A DNA stretch of 49,975 nucleotides from an uncultured Eubacterium sp. (GTDB lineage Bacteria; Bacillota; Clostridia; Lachnospirales; Lachnospiraceae), in contig CANDJC010000019.1 in the NCBI GenBank assembly GCA_947384955.1, forward strand, positions 1 through 49,975. Direction: 5' to 3'. Below the pieces are notes generated by a model, which was given only the letters and a program-made list of their open reading frames with translations, had not been told where the DNA came from and did no database searches. The translations under genes and the position numbers were made by a program. Positions within the stretch are counted from its first letter, which is position 1. Each line of letters starts with the position of its first letter. Below, piece by piece: positions 8,790 through 16,602 of this stretch.

Positions 8790-9998
8790 TTATTTATCAT
8801 TTGCTGCTGCTACGCCCGGCAGTTCTTTTCCTTCTAAGAATTCCAGGGAAGCGCCGCCGCCTGTAGAAATATGGGACATCTTATCGCCAAAGCCTAATGT
8901 ATTTACAGCTGCAGCAGAATCGCCGCCGCCGATAATGGTTGTTGCATCTGTTTCAGCCAGAGCTTTTGCTACCGCAATCGTGCCTTCTGCTAATGTCGGA
9001 TTTTCAAATACGCCCATCGGTCCGTTCCATACGACTGTCTTAGCAGATTTTACAGCTTCTGCAAATAATGCCTGTGTCTTAGGTCCGATATCGCATCCCT
9101 GTCTGTCAGCCGGCATTGCATTGGAATCGCAGATTTCTGTTTCTACTGCGGCATCAATCGGGTTCGGGAATTCTTTGATGGTAACAGCGTCAACCGGAAG
9201 CAGTAATTTCTTTCCGAGTTTTTCTGCCTTGGCAATCATTTCCTTACAGTAATCTACTTTAGAATCGTCTACTAAAGAGGTACCGATTTCATAGCCCTGT
9301 GCTTTTAAGAATGTATAAGCCATGCCGCCGCCGATAATGAGCGTATCGCATTTCTCCAAAAGGTTATCAATCACATTCAGCTTGTCTGCTACTTTTGCGC
9401 CGCCTAAAATTGCTACAAACGGGCGAACCGGATTTTCTACTGCGTTTCCTAAGAAATCAATTTCTTTCTGCATTAAATAGCCTACAACAGCTGTATCTGC
9501 TAACTGTGCCACGCCTACGTTTGAGCAGTGTGCCCTGTGAGCCGTGCCAAATGCATCATTTACAAATACGTCGCATAAAGAAGCGAGGTCTTTGCTGAAT
9601 TCTTCGCCGTTTTTGGTTTCTTCTTTGCGGTAACGGGTATTTTCCAGTAAAATAACATCTCCGTCTTTCATGGCTTCTACTGCAGCCTTTGCATTTGCGC
9701 CGACTACTTCATTGTCTGCTGCAAATTTTACTTCCTGGCCTAATAACTCAGAAAGTCTCTTAGCTACCGGTGCAAGAGATAATTCCGGCTTCGGCTCTCC
9801 CTTCGGCTTGCCAAGATGAGAGCAGAGTATTACTTTTCCGCCGTCTGCAATCAGTTTTTTAATTGTAGGAAGCGCTGCCACTAAACGATTTTCATCTGTA
9901 ATTTTGCCTTCTTTTAAAGGTACGTTAAAATCGCATCTGCAAAGAACTTTCTTTCCAGCTACGCTGATGTCATCTACGGACTTTTTATTTAAACCCAT
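8790..9998 (-). CDS. pgk: Phosphoglycerate kinase
   Basis: This enzyme transfers the acyl phosphate of 1,3-bisphosphoglycerate to ADP. The start at 9998 ([10 protein letters not shown]) is preferred because GGAGG lies 10 nt upstream; the longer frame from 10034 adds 12 residues without such a site. The resulting 402 aa is near the usual length. The N-terminal substrate motif RCDFNVP, the [11 protein letters not shown] segment, GGAKVADK and the C-terminal GGGDSAAAV nucleotide loop are all present. It lies between gap and tpiA and is preceded by a hairpin in the gap-pgk junction. Confidence 0.97.
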   Translation of the reverse strand: MGLNKKSVDDISVAGKKVLCRCDFNVPLKEGKITDENRLVAALPTIKKLIADGGKVILCSHLGKPKGEPKPELSLAPVAKRLSELLGQEVKFAADNEVVGANAKAAVEAMKDGDVILLENTRYRKEETKNGEEFSKDLASLCDVFVNDAFGTAHRAHCSNVGVAQLADTAVVGYLMQKEIDFLGNAVENPVRPFVAILGGAKVADKLNVIDNLLEKCDTLIIGGGMAYTFLKAQGYEIGTSLVDDSKVDYCKEMIAKAEKLGKKLLLPVDAVTIKEFPNPIDAAVETEICDSNAMPADRQGCDIGPKTQALFAEAVKSAKTVVWNGPMGVFENPTLAEGTIAVAKALAETDATTIIGGGDSAAAVNTLGFGDKMSHISTGGGASLEFLEGKELPGVAAANDK

Positions 9999-10030
9999 TT
10001 GTCTTTTCCTCCAGATTTCATTGATGAATA

Positions 10031-10064
10031 ACAAGGGCCCGGTCCTTACGGCCGGACCCTTTGT
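10031..10064 (-). promoter_or_regulatory. Intercistronic hairpin between gap and pgk
   Basis: In the minus-strand RNA the 34 nt fold into a GC-rich stem (GGGUCCGG paired with CCGGGCCC, including one G-U pair) closed by a GUAA loop of the GNRA type. No U-run follows, so it is not a standard terminator. It lies 19 nt past the gap stop. A role in differential mRNA stability or processing of the glycolytic transcript is an inference. Confidence 0.55.
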
Positions 10065-10082
10065 GAGTCTTTACTGCTAAAA

Positions 10083-11099
10083 TTATGCTAACTCTGAGAA
10101 GTACTTGATTGTACGAACCATCTGGGATGTATAAGAATTTTCATTATCATACCAGGAAACTACCTGTACTTCATACTGGTCATCGGAAACTTTGCTTACC
10201 ATTGTCTGTGTAGCATCAAACAGAGAACCATATCTCATGCCTACGATATCAGAAGATACGATTTCATCTTCGTTGTAGCCGAATGATTCGTTTGCTGCTG
10301 CTTTCATAGCTGCGTTGATGCCTTCAACTGTAACGTCTGCTTTGTTTACAACTGCTGTCAGAATCGTTGTGGAACCTGTTGGTGTCGGAACACGCTGTGC
10401 AGAACCAATCAGTTTGCCGTTTAATTCAGGAATAACAAGTCCGATTGCTTTTGCAGCACCTGTAGAGTTTGGAACAATGTTTACTGCTGCTGCACGGGAA
10501 CGTCTTAAATCGCCTTTTCTCTGCGGGCCGTCAAGAGTCATCTGGTCGCCTGTGTAAGCATGGATCGTTACCATGATACCAGACTGAACAGGAGCATACT
10601 TATTCAGTGCATCAGCCATTGGAGCTAAGCAGTTTGTTGTACAGGAAGCTGCTGAAATGATTGTGTCAGAAGCTTTTAATGTCTCATGGTTTGTATTGAA
10701 TACGATTGTAGGAAGGTCATTGCCTGCAGGTGCAGAAATAACAACTTTGCGTGCGCCGGCATCGATATGAGCCTGTGCTTTTGCCTTGCTTGTGTAGAAC
10801 CCTGAGCACTCTAATACAACGTCAACCTTTAAGTCACCCCATGGGCAGTTCTTTGCATCCGGGAATGCGTAAATCTTGATTTCTTTGCCGTCAACTGTGA
10901 TGGAATCTTCGCCAGCAGATACTTTGTCAGCCAGTTCGTATTTGCCCTGTGAAGAATCATACTTTAACAGATGTGCTAACATCTTAGGGCTTGTCAGGTC
11001 GTTGATTGCTACTACTTCATACCCTTCTGCTCCGAACATCTGTCTGAATGCAAGACGGCCGATACGGCCAAAACCATTGATTGCTACTCTTACTGCCAT
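10083..11099 (-). CDS. gap: Glyceraldehyde-3-phosphate dehydrogenase
   Basis: This NAD-dependent glycolytic dehydrogenase forms 1,3-bisphosphoglycerate. The start at 11099 ([11 protein letters not shown]) follows TAGGAGG at good spacing, giving 338 aa; the frame extended to 11120 is not needed. The NAD-binding GFGRIGR is at the N-terminus, and the catalytic cysteine is in [12 protein letters not shown] with the partner histidine in the following domain. It is the first gene of the operon and has a well-formed promoter at 11169-11197. The family call is certain. Confidence 0.98.
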   Translation of the reverse strand: MAVRVAINGFGRIGRLAFRQMFGAEGYEVVAINDLTSPKMLAHLLKYDSSQGKYELADKVSAGEDSITVDGKEIKIYAFPDAKNCPWGDLKVDVVLECSGFYTSKAKAQAHIDAGARKVVISAPAGNDLPTIVFNTNHETLKASDTIISAASCTTNCLAPMADALNKYAPVQSGIMVTIHAYTGDQMTLDGPQRKGDLRRSRAAAVNIVPNSTGAAKAIGLVIPELNGKLIGSAQRVPTPTGSTTILTAVVNKADVTVEGINAAMKAAANESFGYNEDEIVSSDIVGMRYGSLFDATQTMVSKVSDDQYEVQVVSWYDNENSYTSQMVRTIKYFSELA

Positions 11100-11168
11100 G
11101 TTTGATTTCCTCCTAAACATATTTTAAAATATTTTATCTCTTTGGGAAATATACCCAAGCTATTACCT

Positions 11169-11197
11169 ATTTTAACCAATCTTTTGTAAAATTTCAA
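11169..11197 (-). promoter_or_regulatory. Sigma-A promoter of gap-pgk-tpiA
   Basis: On the minus strand TTGAAA (11192-11197) is followed by 17 nt and TAAAAT (11169-11174). The gap start is about 70 bp downstream. Both boxes are one base from consensus. Confidence 0.75.
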
Positions 11198-11259
11198 GTA
11201 GCATTCTGCACTTTATTAAAAAAATTTTTAGAAATTAATAACAGCCCTTGCTGTATCTC

Positions 11260-11454
11260 CTATTCTTTCATCATATCAAGTTCTGTTAAATTAACACCAG
11301 ATGAATTTAAAATGACCTTTAACCCGACGTATCTGATTCTCATTGTTTTATATGCGGGTGAGTCTTTTCCTGCCAGCAGCATATATTGCTGTAACCTTGT
11401 AAATTCCTCTATATTTTTCTGCATCATTTCTTTATCTGAAGCTGAATCTGACAT
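11260..11454 (-). CDS. Small conserved-looking hypothetical protein
   Basis: The 64-aa product is acidic at its N-terminus and appears helical throughout (MSDSASDKEMM... ending LTELDMMKE). I do not recognise the family. It is supported by a ribosome binding site AGGTGAG and by a good promoter with a TTTACA box and a TATGAT box at 17-nt spacing. It lies upstream of gap with its own promoter between the glycolytic operon and the first copy of the duplicated hisJ promoter. No membrane segment or metal motif is visible. Confidence 0.6.
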   Translation of the reverse strand: MSDSASDKEMMQKNIEEFTRLQQYMLLAGKDSPAYKTMRIRYVGLKVILNSSGVNLTELDMMKE

Positions 11455-11500
11455 CCACTCACCTGTCTTTCTATCATCTGTAATTGATTGTTACAGCTTT

Positions 11501-11529
11501 ATCATACCAGATTATAGAAAATGTGTAAA
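11501..11529 (-). promoter_or_regulatory. Promoter of the 64-aa gene
   Basis: On the minus strand TTTACA (11524-11529), a 17-nt spacer and TATGAT (11501-11506) lie about 47 bp before the start codon. It diverges from the duplicated promoter at 11554-11582. Confidence 0.65.
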
Positions 11530-11551
11530 GCCTTGCGGCAGCAAAAGTATC

Positions 11552-11674
11552 CCTTGCAAATCCCAGAAGTCCCCTCTATAATAAATACACGATGATAAGA
11601 AGTTTCGCCTGCTTTCTTCATCACCCTGCAGACTGAACTCTCCTCCCCTCCCCAAAAAAAGAAAGGAGTTCCTC
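11552..11674 (+). repeat. Direct repeat copy 1: orphan copy of the hisJ promoter and leader
   Basis: These 123 bp match 15562-15678 closely. The match includes the promoter (TTGCAA at 11554-11559, 17 nt, TATAAT at 11577-11582), the leader hairpin region and the AAAGGAG ribosome binding site through TTCCTC. Similarity stops exactly where the hisJ start codon would be. In this copy the leader stem is weakened by changes (TTCGCCTGC against GCAGACTGAA), and no gene follows. Together with copy 2 it brackets the M56/BlaI module. Confidence 0.85.
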
Positions 11675-11974
11675 GGGCGTTTGACAGTTAAATTGGAATA
11701 AAATCTCTACATGGTTATCCCGTTCAGGAAATTTTCCATGTCATGGCTCCGGCTGTTTCCGGTCTCCTCCGTGTTCTTCCTCAGGCAGCGGCACAGGTGC
11801 ACATTGCACTCCCCGCTGCCGGTCCCGAAATGATACATGGACATTTCATGATCGCAGGCAAGCCCCCCCGCAAAGTTATAGTTTTTCCTATAAAACCTGT
11901 AAAAATCAGCTGCCATCCTAATAGGTATAAATATATTTGACATGATAGAAGATTCGTAAGCACTTTATAATTTA
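11675..11974. other. Non-coding stretch with GC-rich hairpin, possible gene remnant
   Basis: No gene is convincing here. A GC-rich palindrome GGCAGCGG (11784-11791) and CCGCTGCC (11813-11820) with an inner GTGC/GCAC pair is the clearest structure. The orphan promoter upstream would transcribe across it. A 78-codon minus-strand frame (11707-11943) has no ribosome binding site and no family I recognise. The base composition is GC-richer than the adjoining accessory genes. Confidence 0.4.
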
Positions 11975-12008
11975 ACAAAAGCAAAAGCTATAAAAGCTTT
12001 TGCTTTGT
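11975..12008 (-). terminator. Terminator of the accessory operon
   Basis: An imperfect 15-bp inverted repeat (ACAAAAGCAAAAGCT paired with AGCTTTTGCTTTGT, one base offset) lies 50 bp beyond the last minus-strand gene of the module. On the minus strand the right arm is rich in T (GCTTTTGCTTTTGTT). Confidence 0.7.
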
Positions 12009-12057
12009 GATCATTTTTCCAAATATGCGTTTATTGTTTAAAAAATCTATTTTGTAA

Positions 12058-12483
12058 CTATCTGCGCCATGTTAATATTTTTTGATATGGCTCATATCCT
12101 TTTTTAGAAAAAGAATGTGAGGACATAGCACTATAAGCTTGGAAATTGAATGGATTCTTTGGAACTTCCACAATTGCAGAACAATTTTGTATGTTGCCTG
12201 AACCTGAAAGTGAGCGAACATCTTCATCTATTAATTTACCGCTTTCATAATACGCTGCACATGTAGTAGATATTCTATCCATAAGCACATTATACGCAGT
12301 AGAAGATGCCCAGATATACGTATAGCCGTTATATGCTCTTAACCAAATTTCATACTTTACATCATTATCCGAATATGGAAGAATACCATCAGCTGTATTT
12401 TCTTTCTGCAGCGTTCCTGTTTCATGGTATAATTCTTCATCTAATATTAATTCTTTTGTACTTTCATCAGATGGGCTTAGCAT
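12058..12483 (-). CDS. Hypothetical protein, probably N-terminally damaged
   Basis: The 141-aa frame matches no family I know. The N-terminus is suspicious. A good site, GGGAG, sits inside the stop codon of the upstream lipoprotein gene and points to an ATG at 12493. That ATG reads MKKHAKPI and then stops. The long frame begins at 12483, ten bases later in another frame, with an in-frame TGA just before it. A MKK start is typical of secreted proteins, so a frameshift or deletion may have removed a signal peptide. It is last in the M56/BlaI-like operon and precedes the terminator at 11975-12008. The product may still be made by translational coupling. Confidence 0.5.
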   Translation of the reverse strand: MLSPSDESTKELILDEELYHETGTLQKENTADGILPYSDNDVKYEIWLRAYNGYTYIWASSTAYNVLMDRISTTCAAYYESGKLIDEDVRSLSGSGNIQNCSAIVEVPKNPFNFQAYSAMSSHSFSKKGYEPYQKILTWRR

Positions 12484-12497
12484 GTTTTTTCATAAAT

Positions 12498-13481
12498 TTA
12501 TCTCCCTTCAAGTTTGATACGGAATGCTGCGTTTACCATAGCAGCCGGTCTGGATTCAAATGGAAGCTCGAACGCAAACATCTGATAAACAGCATCCTCT
12601 TTTATATTTGGAAAAATGATTTCATCATAACTGTTCCGGTCAGGAACCGAAGTATAACAGCGTACCAGCTGTCCTTTTGAAATTTCTGTCTGTTTCCAGC
12701 CGCAAAAAGCCACTACTGCATATGCTTGTGCTTCTTCTCTCATGCCTCCTAAACACAGACACGCACGGCTGCCTGCTTTCGCAGAATCAAATACCCGCAA
12801 ATCTTTACTGCTTTTCACGAGCTGAAACCCAGTATTTCCATCATGCTTTAATTCTCCCAGTTTATCTGTATCTGTCTGCTCATACACATGAGGAAAACGC
12901 TTGCCGCCACTTTTATCTTCCATCCGATAACTGCCGGTGAATACTCCCCGCGTTGCCATAAAATTGTTCCATCCAGAATCACTGTCCATTGAAAAATCTT
13001 TCGCATCAGGTTCTGGAACAATCAGATATTCCCATTCGTATGCGTCATCATCAGCCGGAAATTCTATTTGAATTATGGCTCTCTCCTCGTCTGTTAAGGA
13101 AAACCGGTAACAGTCAAATTGTTCATTTTGAACTGTAAATTTTTTTTGGACGAAATCCGCCATAATAATCAGCCCGTAGTTCATGGTCCCCGCCGTATTT
13201 TGCTGAAACTCAATCTGACCTTTGATACTGCCATTTTCACATTCTATAATACTGCCGGTATCAAACAGCGTTCCATCCTCTGCGTGAAAACCATGAGACG
13301 CATATCCTTCTGCTAATGTAATCGTTCCATCCTCATTCAGTTCCGGCTGCTGTGCCGTTTCTCTATCCTCACGGTCTGTCTGTTCAACAGCATTTTTGTC
13401 TTGCATTTTTTCAGAACATGCAGAAAAAACCGCCGTCAGTATCAGTACCGCTGTGATACAGATGACTCCCCTTTTATTCAT
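12498..13481 (-). CDS. Lipoprotein of the M56/BlaI module, unknown function
   Basis: The 327-aa product begins with a lipoprotein signal: MNKRG, a hydrophobic stretch and a lipobox VFSAC with the cysteine near residue 22. The mature part is acidic and likely extracellular, with no enzyme motif that I recognise. The start follows GAGGTGA. It lies downstream of the BlaI-like repressor gene with about 67 bp between, so it is a plausible target or effector of that system. It precedes the damaged 141-aa gene, whose ribosome binding site overlaps its stop codon. A role in sensing or envelope defence is only inferred from context. Confidence 0.7.
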   Translation of the reverse strand: MNKRGVICITAVLILTAVFSACSEKMQDKNAVEQTDREDRETAQQPELNEDGTITLAEGYASHGFHAEDGTLFDTGSIIECENGSIKGQIEFQQNTAGTMNYGLIIMADFVQKKFTVQNEQFDCYRFSLTDEERAIIQIEFPADDDAYEWEYLIVPEPDAKDFSMDSDSGWNNFMATRGVFTGSYRMEDKSGGKRFPHVYEQTDTDKLGELKHDGNTGFQLVKSSKDLRVFDSAKAGSRACLCLGGMREEAQAYAVVAFCGWKQTEISKGQLVRCYTSVPDRNSYDEIIFPNIKEDAVYQMFAFELPFESRPAAMVNAAFRIKLEGR

Positions 13482-13548
13482 ATTTTCACCTCACGGCTCT
13501 TCCTTTCATCATGCTGCTTCTTCCTCAAAAACAGCACCTCACTGCTAT

Positions 13549-13920
13549 TTACAACAGCTTTCTTAATTCCTCTGCCTCTTTTTCCGATAATTTTCCGTCA
13601 CCGATAAAAGCTGACACAAAGCGTGTAAAAGAATTTTCATAGCATTCTGCTACCATTTTTTTCGTCCAGTTATGAATATGCTGTTCCTTTGTACACAAAG
13701 CATAATACAGATTATAAGACGACATGCTCTTATCTGCCCCGACCAGACCCATTTTTTGCAGGCCAAGCAGAAATGTATTTAACGTCTGCACTTTCCAGGA
13801 CTTTTTCCACTCTGTCCTGGCAATATCCATAATGTCCCTGAATGGCATCGGCTCTTCTGCTGCCCACAGCAGTTCCATAATCTGCAGTTCTGTATTCGTT
13901 AAACCATAATTTTTTTTCAT
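13549..13920 (-). CDS. BlaI/MecI-family transcriptional repressor
   Basis: The 123-aa protein has the winged-helix start typical of BlaI/MecI (LTNTELQIMELLW...) and a recognition helix region (KVQTLNTFLLGLQKMGLV), then a C-terminal dimerisation helix pair. Family members repress beta-lactamase or other envelope-stress genes and are cleaved when a BlaR1-like protease is activated. It is encoded 24 bp after the M56 protease gene, the expected partner. The protease-repressor order is preserved, but no beta-lactamase or penicillin-binding protein gene is present. It probably represses its own operon through the palindrome at 15359-15374. Confidence 0.88.
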   Translation of the reverse strand: MKKNYGLTNTELQIMELLWAAEEPMPFRDIMDIARTEWKKSWKVQTLNTFLLGLQKMGLVGADKSMSSYNLYYALCTKEQHIHNWTKKMVAECYENSFTRFVSAFIGDGKLSEKEAEELRKLL

Positions 13921-13944
13921 CTGTCTCTTTCCTTTCCATAAATA

Positions 13945-15264
13945 TTAATGCGGGCAGGGCTTGTAAGTAACAGTGCTCTTCAGCCCAATTATCTTCACAT
14001 CAGAACACCTGAAACATATCAGTGCGTCATAACTTTTTATCACACACCCGCCTTTCCCGTCTTTTTTATGCTCGTTCAAAGTGCCGCGTCTGGAAAAATC
14101 ATGCACACATACTATTCTGCTATTTTTATCAGAACTGCTTATATCATAAATATTTCCAGTTCCGTCCATGAAAAAATAATCAGATGGCAGTTTCTGCTCT
14201 GCCTCTGCCGGCTCCGATACAAGCCAGAATTTTGCACCGGGATTCTGCTCTATAGGGCCAGAAATGGTATTCGGCGGATTATAAGCAAGAGCTGTCATTC
14301 CTCCAGACATAACTATCAGAACTGTCATAATAAATGCTAAAACTGTTTTCTGCTTCTTATATGTTTTCATTTCCAAAATCCTCCTTTTATACGCATTTTT
14401 GTTTCTGCTTCCTGCCATGCCCGCAAAAAACTTTTCCTTACCAGCATATTCATTTTTTGCAGCAAGCGTTAAAATCAAATCGCTGTATTTCCTGCGCTCA
14501 TTTTCTCCCTTCCCCCTGATAACGATGCTGTCACAATACATCTCACTTATAACAGAGAGTTCACGAAACAAGGCATACACCAAAGGATTATACCAGTGAA
14601 CTGCCATCACCAGCAGTCCAGTATACTTTATGAGCAGATCGTTATGTTTTATATGAATCAGTTCATGCCGAAACATATATTCATAATCATCCGCCCTCAT
14701 CTCATTCCGCCATACCGGAAATAACAGAACAGACGATACTGCCCCGCTTGCCATTGGCGATTTACAATACTCGGAATAAATCAGCTTCACATCTTTTTTT
14801 ATGCCTGTTTCTTTTTTTACCTTTCTAAAAAGCTCCAGTTCCCAGTCAGCCGGCTTTTCAGAGGCTGTGCCGCACACAGTTTTCCATTTCCAATACTGAA
14901 TCATCCTCCTTTGCATTATGACAAGCGAAACTGTTCCAATAAAAAACCCCGTTAACAGCATACGCCTGACATCTGACGAAATTTCTATAAAATCACTGCC
15001 CTTGATAATTATATATTCCATATCCACAATATCTGGCAGATATCCTGCATTTTTCCACGCTTCAGGAAAAAAGAAACGGATACCCTCTATGATTGGATAT
15101 TTACATACTGGCACTGGCAGCAGATAAAATGCTAATGCAGTCTTTAATATGCCGTATCTTTGTTTCAGTGAAAAATATCTATTCGTAACCGGATAAGTAA
15201 ATATATACAAAATAAAAACGATACTTCCTTCCAGTGACATTATGAACAGTAAATTTGAAAACAT
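13945..15264 (-). CDS. BlaR1-like M56 membrane metalloprotease
   Basis: The 439-aa membrane protein has several N-terminal helices and an M56 zinc motif H200-E-L-I-H204. A downstream glutamate motif (SEMYCD) and a last transmembrane helix near residues 310-330 follow. In BlaR1 and MecR1 the C-terminal part is a penicillin-binding sensor; here it is only about 105 residues and lacks that domain, so it must sense something else. The start follows CTGGAGAT. It is the first gene of a four-gene operon with a consensus-like promoter and an overlapping palindrome. It probably signals by cleaving the BlaI-like protein. Confidence 0.87.
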   Translation of the reverse strand: MFSNLLFIMSLEGSIVFILYIFTYPVTNRYFSLKQRYGILKTALAFYLLPVPVCKYPIIEGIRFFFPEAWKNAGYLPDIVDMEYIIIKGSDFIEISSDVRRMLLTGFFIGTVSLVIMQRRMIQYWKWKTVCGTASEKPADWELELFRKVKKETGIKKDVKLIYSEYCKSPMASGAVSSVLLFPVWRNEMRADDYEYMFRHELIHIKHNDLLIKYTGLLVMAVHWYNPLVYALFRELSVISEMYCDSIVIRGKGENERRKYSDLILTLAAKNEYAGKEKFFAGMAGSRNKNAYKRRILEMKTYKKQKTVLAFIMTVLIVMSGGMTALAYNPPNTISGPIEQNPGAKFWLVSEPAEAEQKLPSDYFFMDGTGNIYDISSSDKNSRIVCVHDFSRRGTLNEHKKDGKGGCVIKSYDALICFRCSDVKIIGLKSTVTYKPCPH

Positions 15265-15358
15265 ATCCGTTATCTCCAGTTCTTCCGTGCCAGACCGGAG
15301 TAAATTTTCTGTATGTCTGGCTGCTTCCAGAACATTTAAGTATTATTTATTATTCTTT

Positions 15359-15416
15359 ATTAGTTTTTTCTAATATATTCTAAAAACAGTATACAGCTGC
15401 TTTGACAGCTTGTCAA
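15359..15416 (-). promoter_or_regulatory. Promoter and palindromic operator of the M56/BlaI operon
   Basis: On the minus strand TTGACA (15411-15416), 17 nt and TATACT (15388-15393) form a strong promoter. Just downstream lies a perfect 16-bp palindrome, ATTAG-N6-CTAAT (15359-15374), a plausible repressor site near the transcription start. The -35 region is itself part of a 15-bp palindrome, TTGACA-N3-TGTCAA (15402-15416). Binding by the BlaI-like protein is an inference. Confidence 0.7.
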
Positions 15417-15561
15417 GCATTTTTTTATATATGTAATTTCATATGCCCAGGCTGAGTAACAGTTCAGACAGCCTCCGATTTCCATAACAAGTGCACCATA
15501 ACATAAATAACTGGTCATCTTGCGCCGGATAAATCTTCGAAAGTGCAAAACAAAAAAGAGA

Positions 15562-15678
15562 CCTTGCAAATCCCAGAAGTCCCTTCTATAATAAATACAC
15601 GATGATAAGAAGTTTCGTCTGCTTCCATCATCCCCCTGCAGACGAAGCTCTCCCCTCACAAAAAGAAAGGAGTTCCTC
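15562..15678 (+). repeat. Direct repeat copy 2: promoter and leader of hisJ
   Basis: TTGCAA (15564-15569), a 17-nt spacer and TATAAT (15587-15592) form the promoter. The leader folds a stem of TTCGTCTGC with GCAGACGAA, and the AGAAAGGAG ribosome binding site follows. The whole 117 bp is duplicated at 11552-11674. The stem is better paired here than in copy 1, which suggests this is the functional copy. Confidence 0.85.
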
Positions 15679-15679
15679 T

Positions 15680-16492
15680 ATGTACTGGGACACACACATG
15701 CACTGCAGCTTCTCCGGCGACAGCAAAAGCTCCCCGGATTCCATGATTCAGTCCGCTGTTTCCAAAGGGCTTTACGGCATCTGCTTTACGGACCACATGG
15801 ACTACGATTATCCGGCCCGGCCGCAGGAGCCGGTCACATTTGAATTTGAGCCTGCCTGTTATGAACGCGCCATGCTCGCCCTGCAGGAAAGCTATGCGGG
15901 GCGCATCCGCATTCTGCGCGGAATTGAATTAGGCCTCCAGCCTCACCTTGCTCAAAGGCATACGGAATTACTGGAAGCCTATTCCTATGATTTTGTCATT
16001 GCTTCTTCCCATGTTGTACACGGAAAAGACCCGTATTATGCGGATTATTATGAAGGACGCAGCGAGGATGCGGCTTATCTGGAATATTTTGAATCGATTC
16101 TGGAAAACATCTGTGCGTTTCATGACTTTGACGTTTACGGGCATATCGATTATGTCGTGCGATACGGCCCGGATAAAAATAAATATTACTCTTATGAAAA
16201 ATACAGCGATGTGATTGACGAGATTTTGAAAAAACTGATTTCGCTTGGAAAGGGAATCGAGCTGAATACGGCCGGATTCAAATACGGGCTCGGACATCCG
16301 AATCCATGTGAAGAGATTTTAAAACGATACCGCGGGCTGGGCGGAGAGATACTGACCATCGGAGCCGACGCGCATGAACCGCAGCATGTGGCTTATGCAT
16401 TCGACACTCTGCCGCAGCTTTTGTGCGCCTGCGGGTTTTCTCATTACACAGTATTTGAAAACCGCAGGCCGCAGTTTCTGCCTGTCAGCTGA
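15680..16492 (+). CDS. hisJ: PHP-family histidinol-phosphatase
   Basis: The 270-aa enzyme belongs to the PHP metal-dependent phosphoesterase family and most resembles HisJ/HisK, which removes phosphate from histidinol phosphate in histidine synthesis. Metal ligands are visible as DTHMHCSFSGDS at the N-terminus, ITDHMDYD-type context (FTDHMDY), E in RGIELGL, H in ASSHVVHG, and the C-terminal GADAHEP. The start at 15680 was chosen because AAAGGAGTTCCTCT precedes it; upstream in-frame codons belong to the leader. No other his gene is adjacent, so the substrate is inferred from the family. It is transcribed from the duplicated promoter. Confidence 0.85.
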   Translation: MYWDTHMHCSFSGDSKSSPDSMIQSAVSKGLYGICFTDHMDYDYPARPQEPVTFEFEPACYERAMLALQESYAGRIRILRGIELGLQPHLAQRHTELLEAYSYDFVIASSHVVHGKDPYYADYYEGRSEDAAYLEYFESILENICAFHDFDVYGHIDYVVRYGPDKNKYYSYEKYSDVIDEILKKLISLGKGIELNTAGFKYGLGHPNPCEEILKRYRGLGGEILTIGADAHEPQHVAYAFDTLPQLLCACGFSHYTVFENRRPQFLPVS

Positions 16493-16522
16493 TAAGCCGG
16501 CTCACTGTGGCTGCACTTTTTC

Positions 16523-16561
16523 AAAGCTGGCCTTTGCATCATCCGTGCACAGGCCAGCCTT
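16523..16561. terminator. Possible terminator hairpin between hisJ and the aminotransferase
   Basis: GCTGGCC (16526-16532) pairs with GGCCAGC (16552-16558) around a 19-nt loop. The flanking T-tracts are short on both strands, so it is a modest candidate for ending either convergent transcript. Confidence 0.4.
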
Positions 16562-16602
16562 AACGTTTCTTCCTGCAATGATTTTAAAATGCATCTGCCA
16601 TG

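Noticed and set aside
11707-11943. 78-codon minus-strand frame in the accessory region
   Set aside because: There is no ribosome binding site or recognised motif, and it lies in the stretch between the orphan promoter and the operon terminator. It may be a remnant but is not supportable as a gene.
15359-15416. Rho-independent terminator
   Set aside because: The palindrome is AT-rich with a short stem and sits just downstream of strong promoter boxes, so an operator explains it better.
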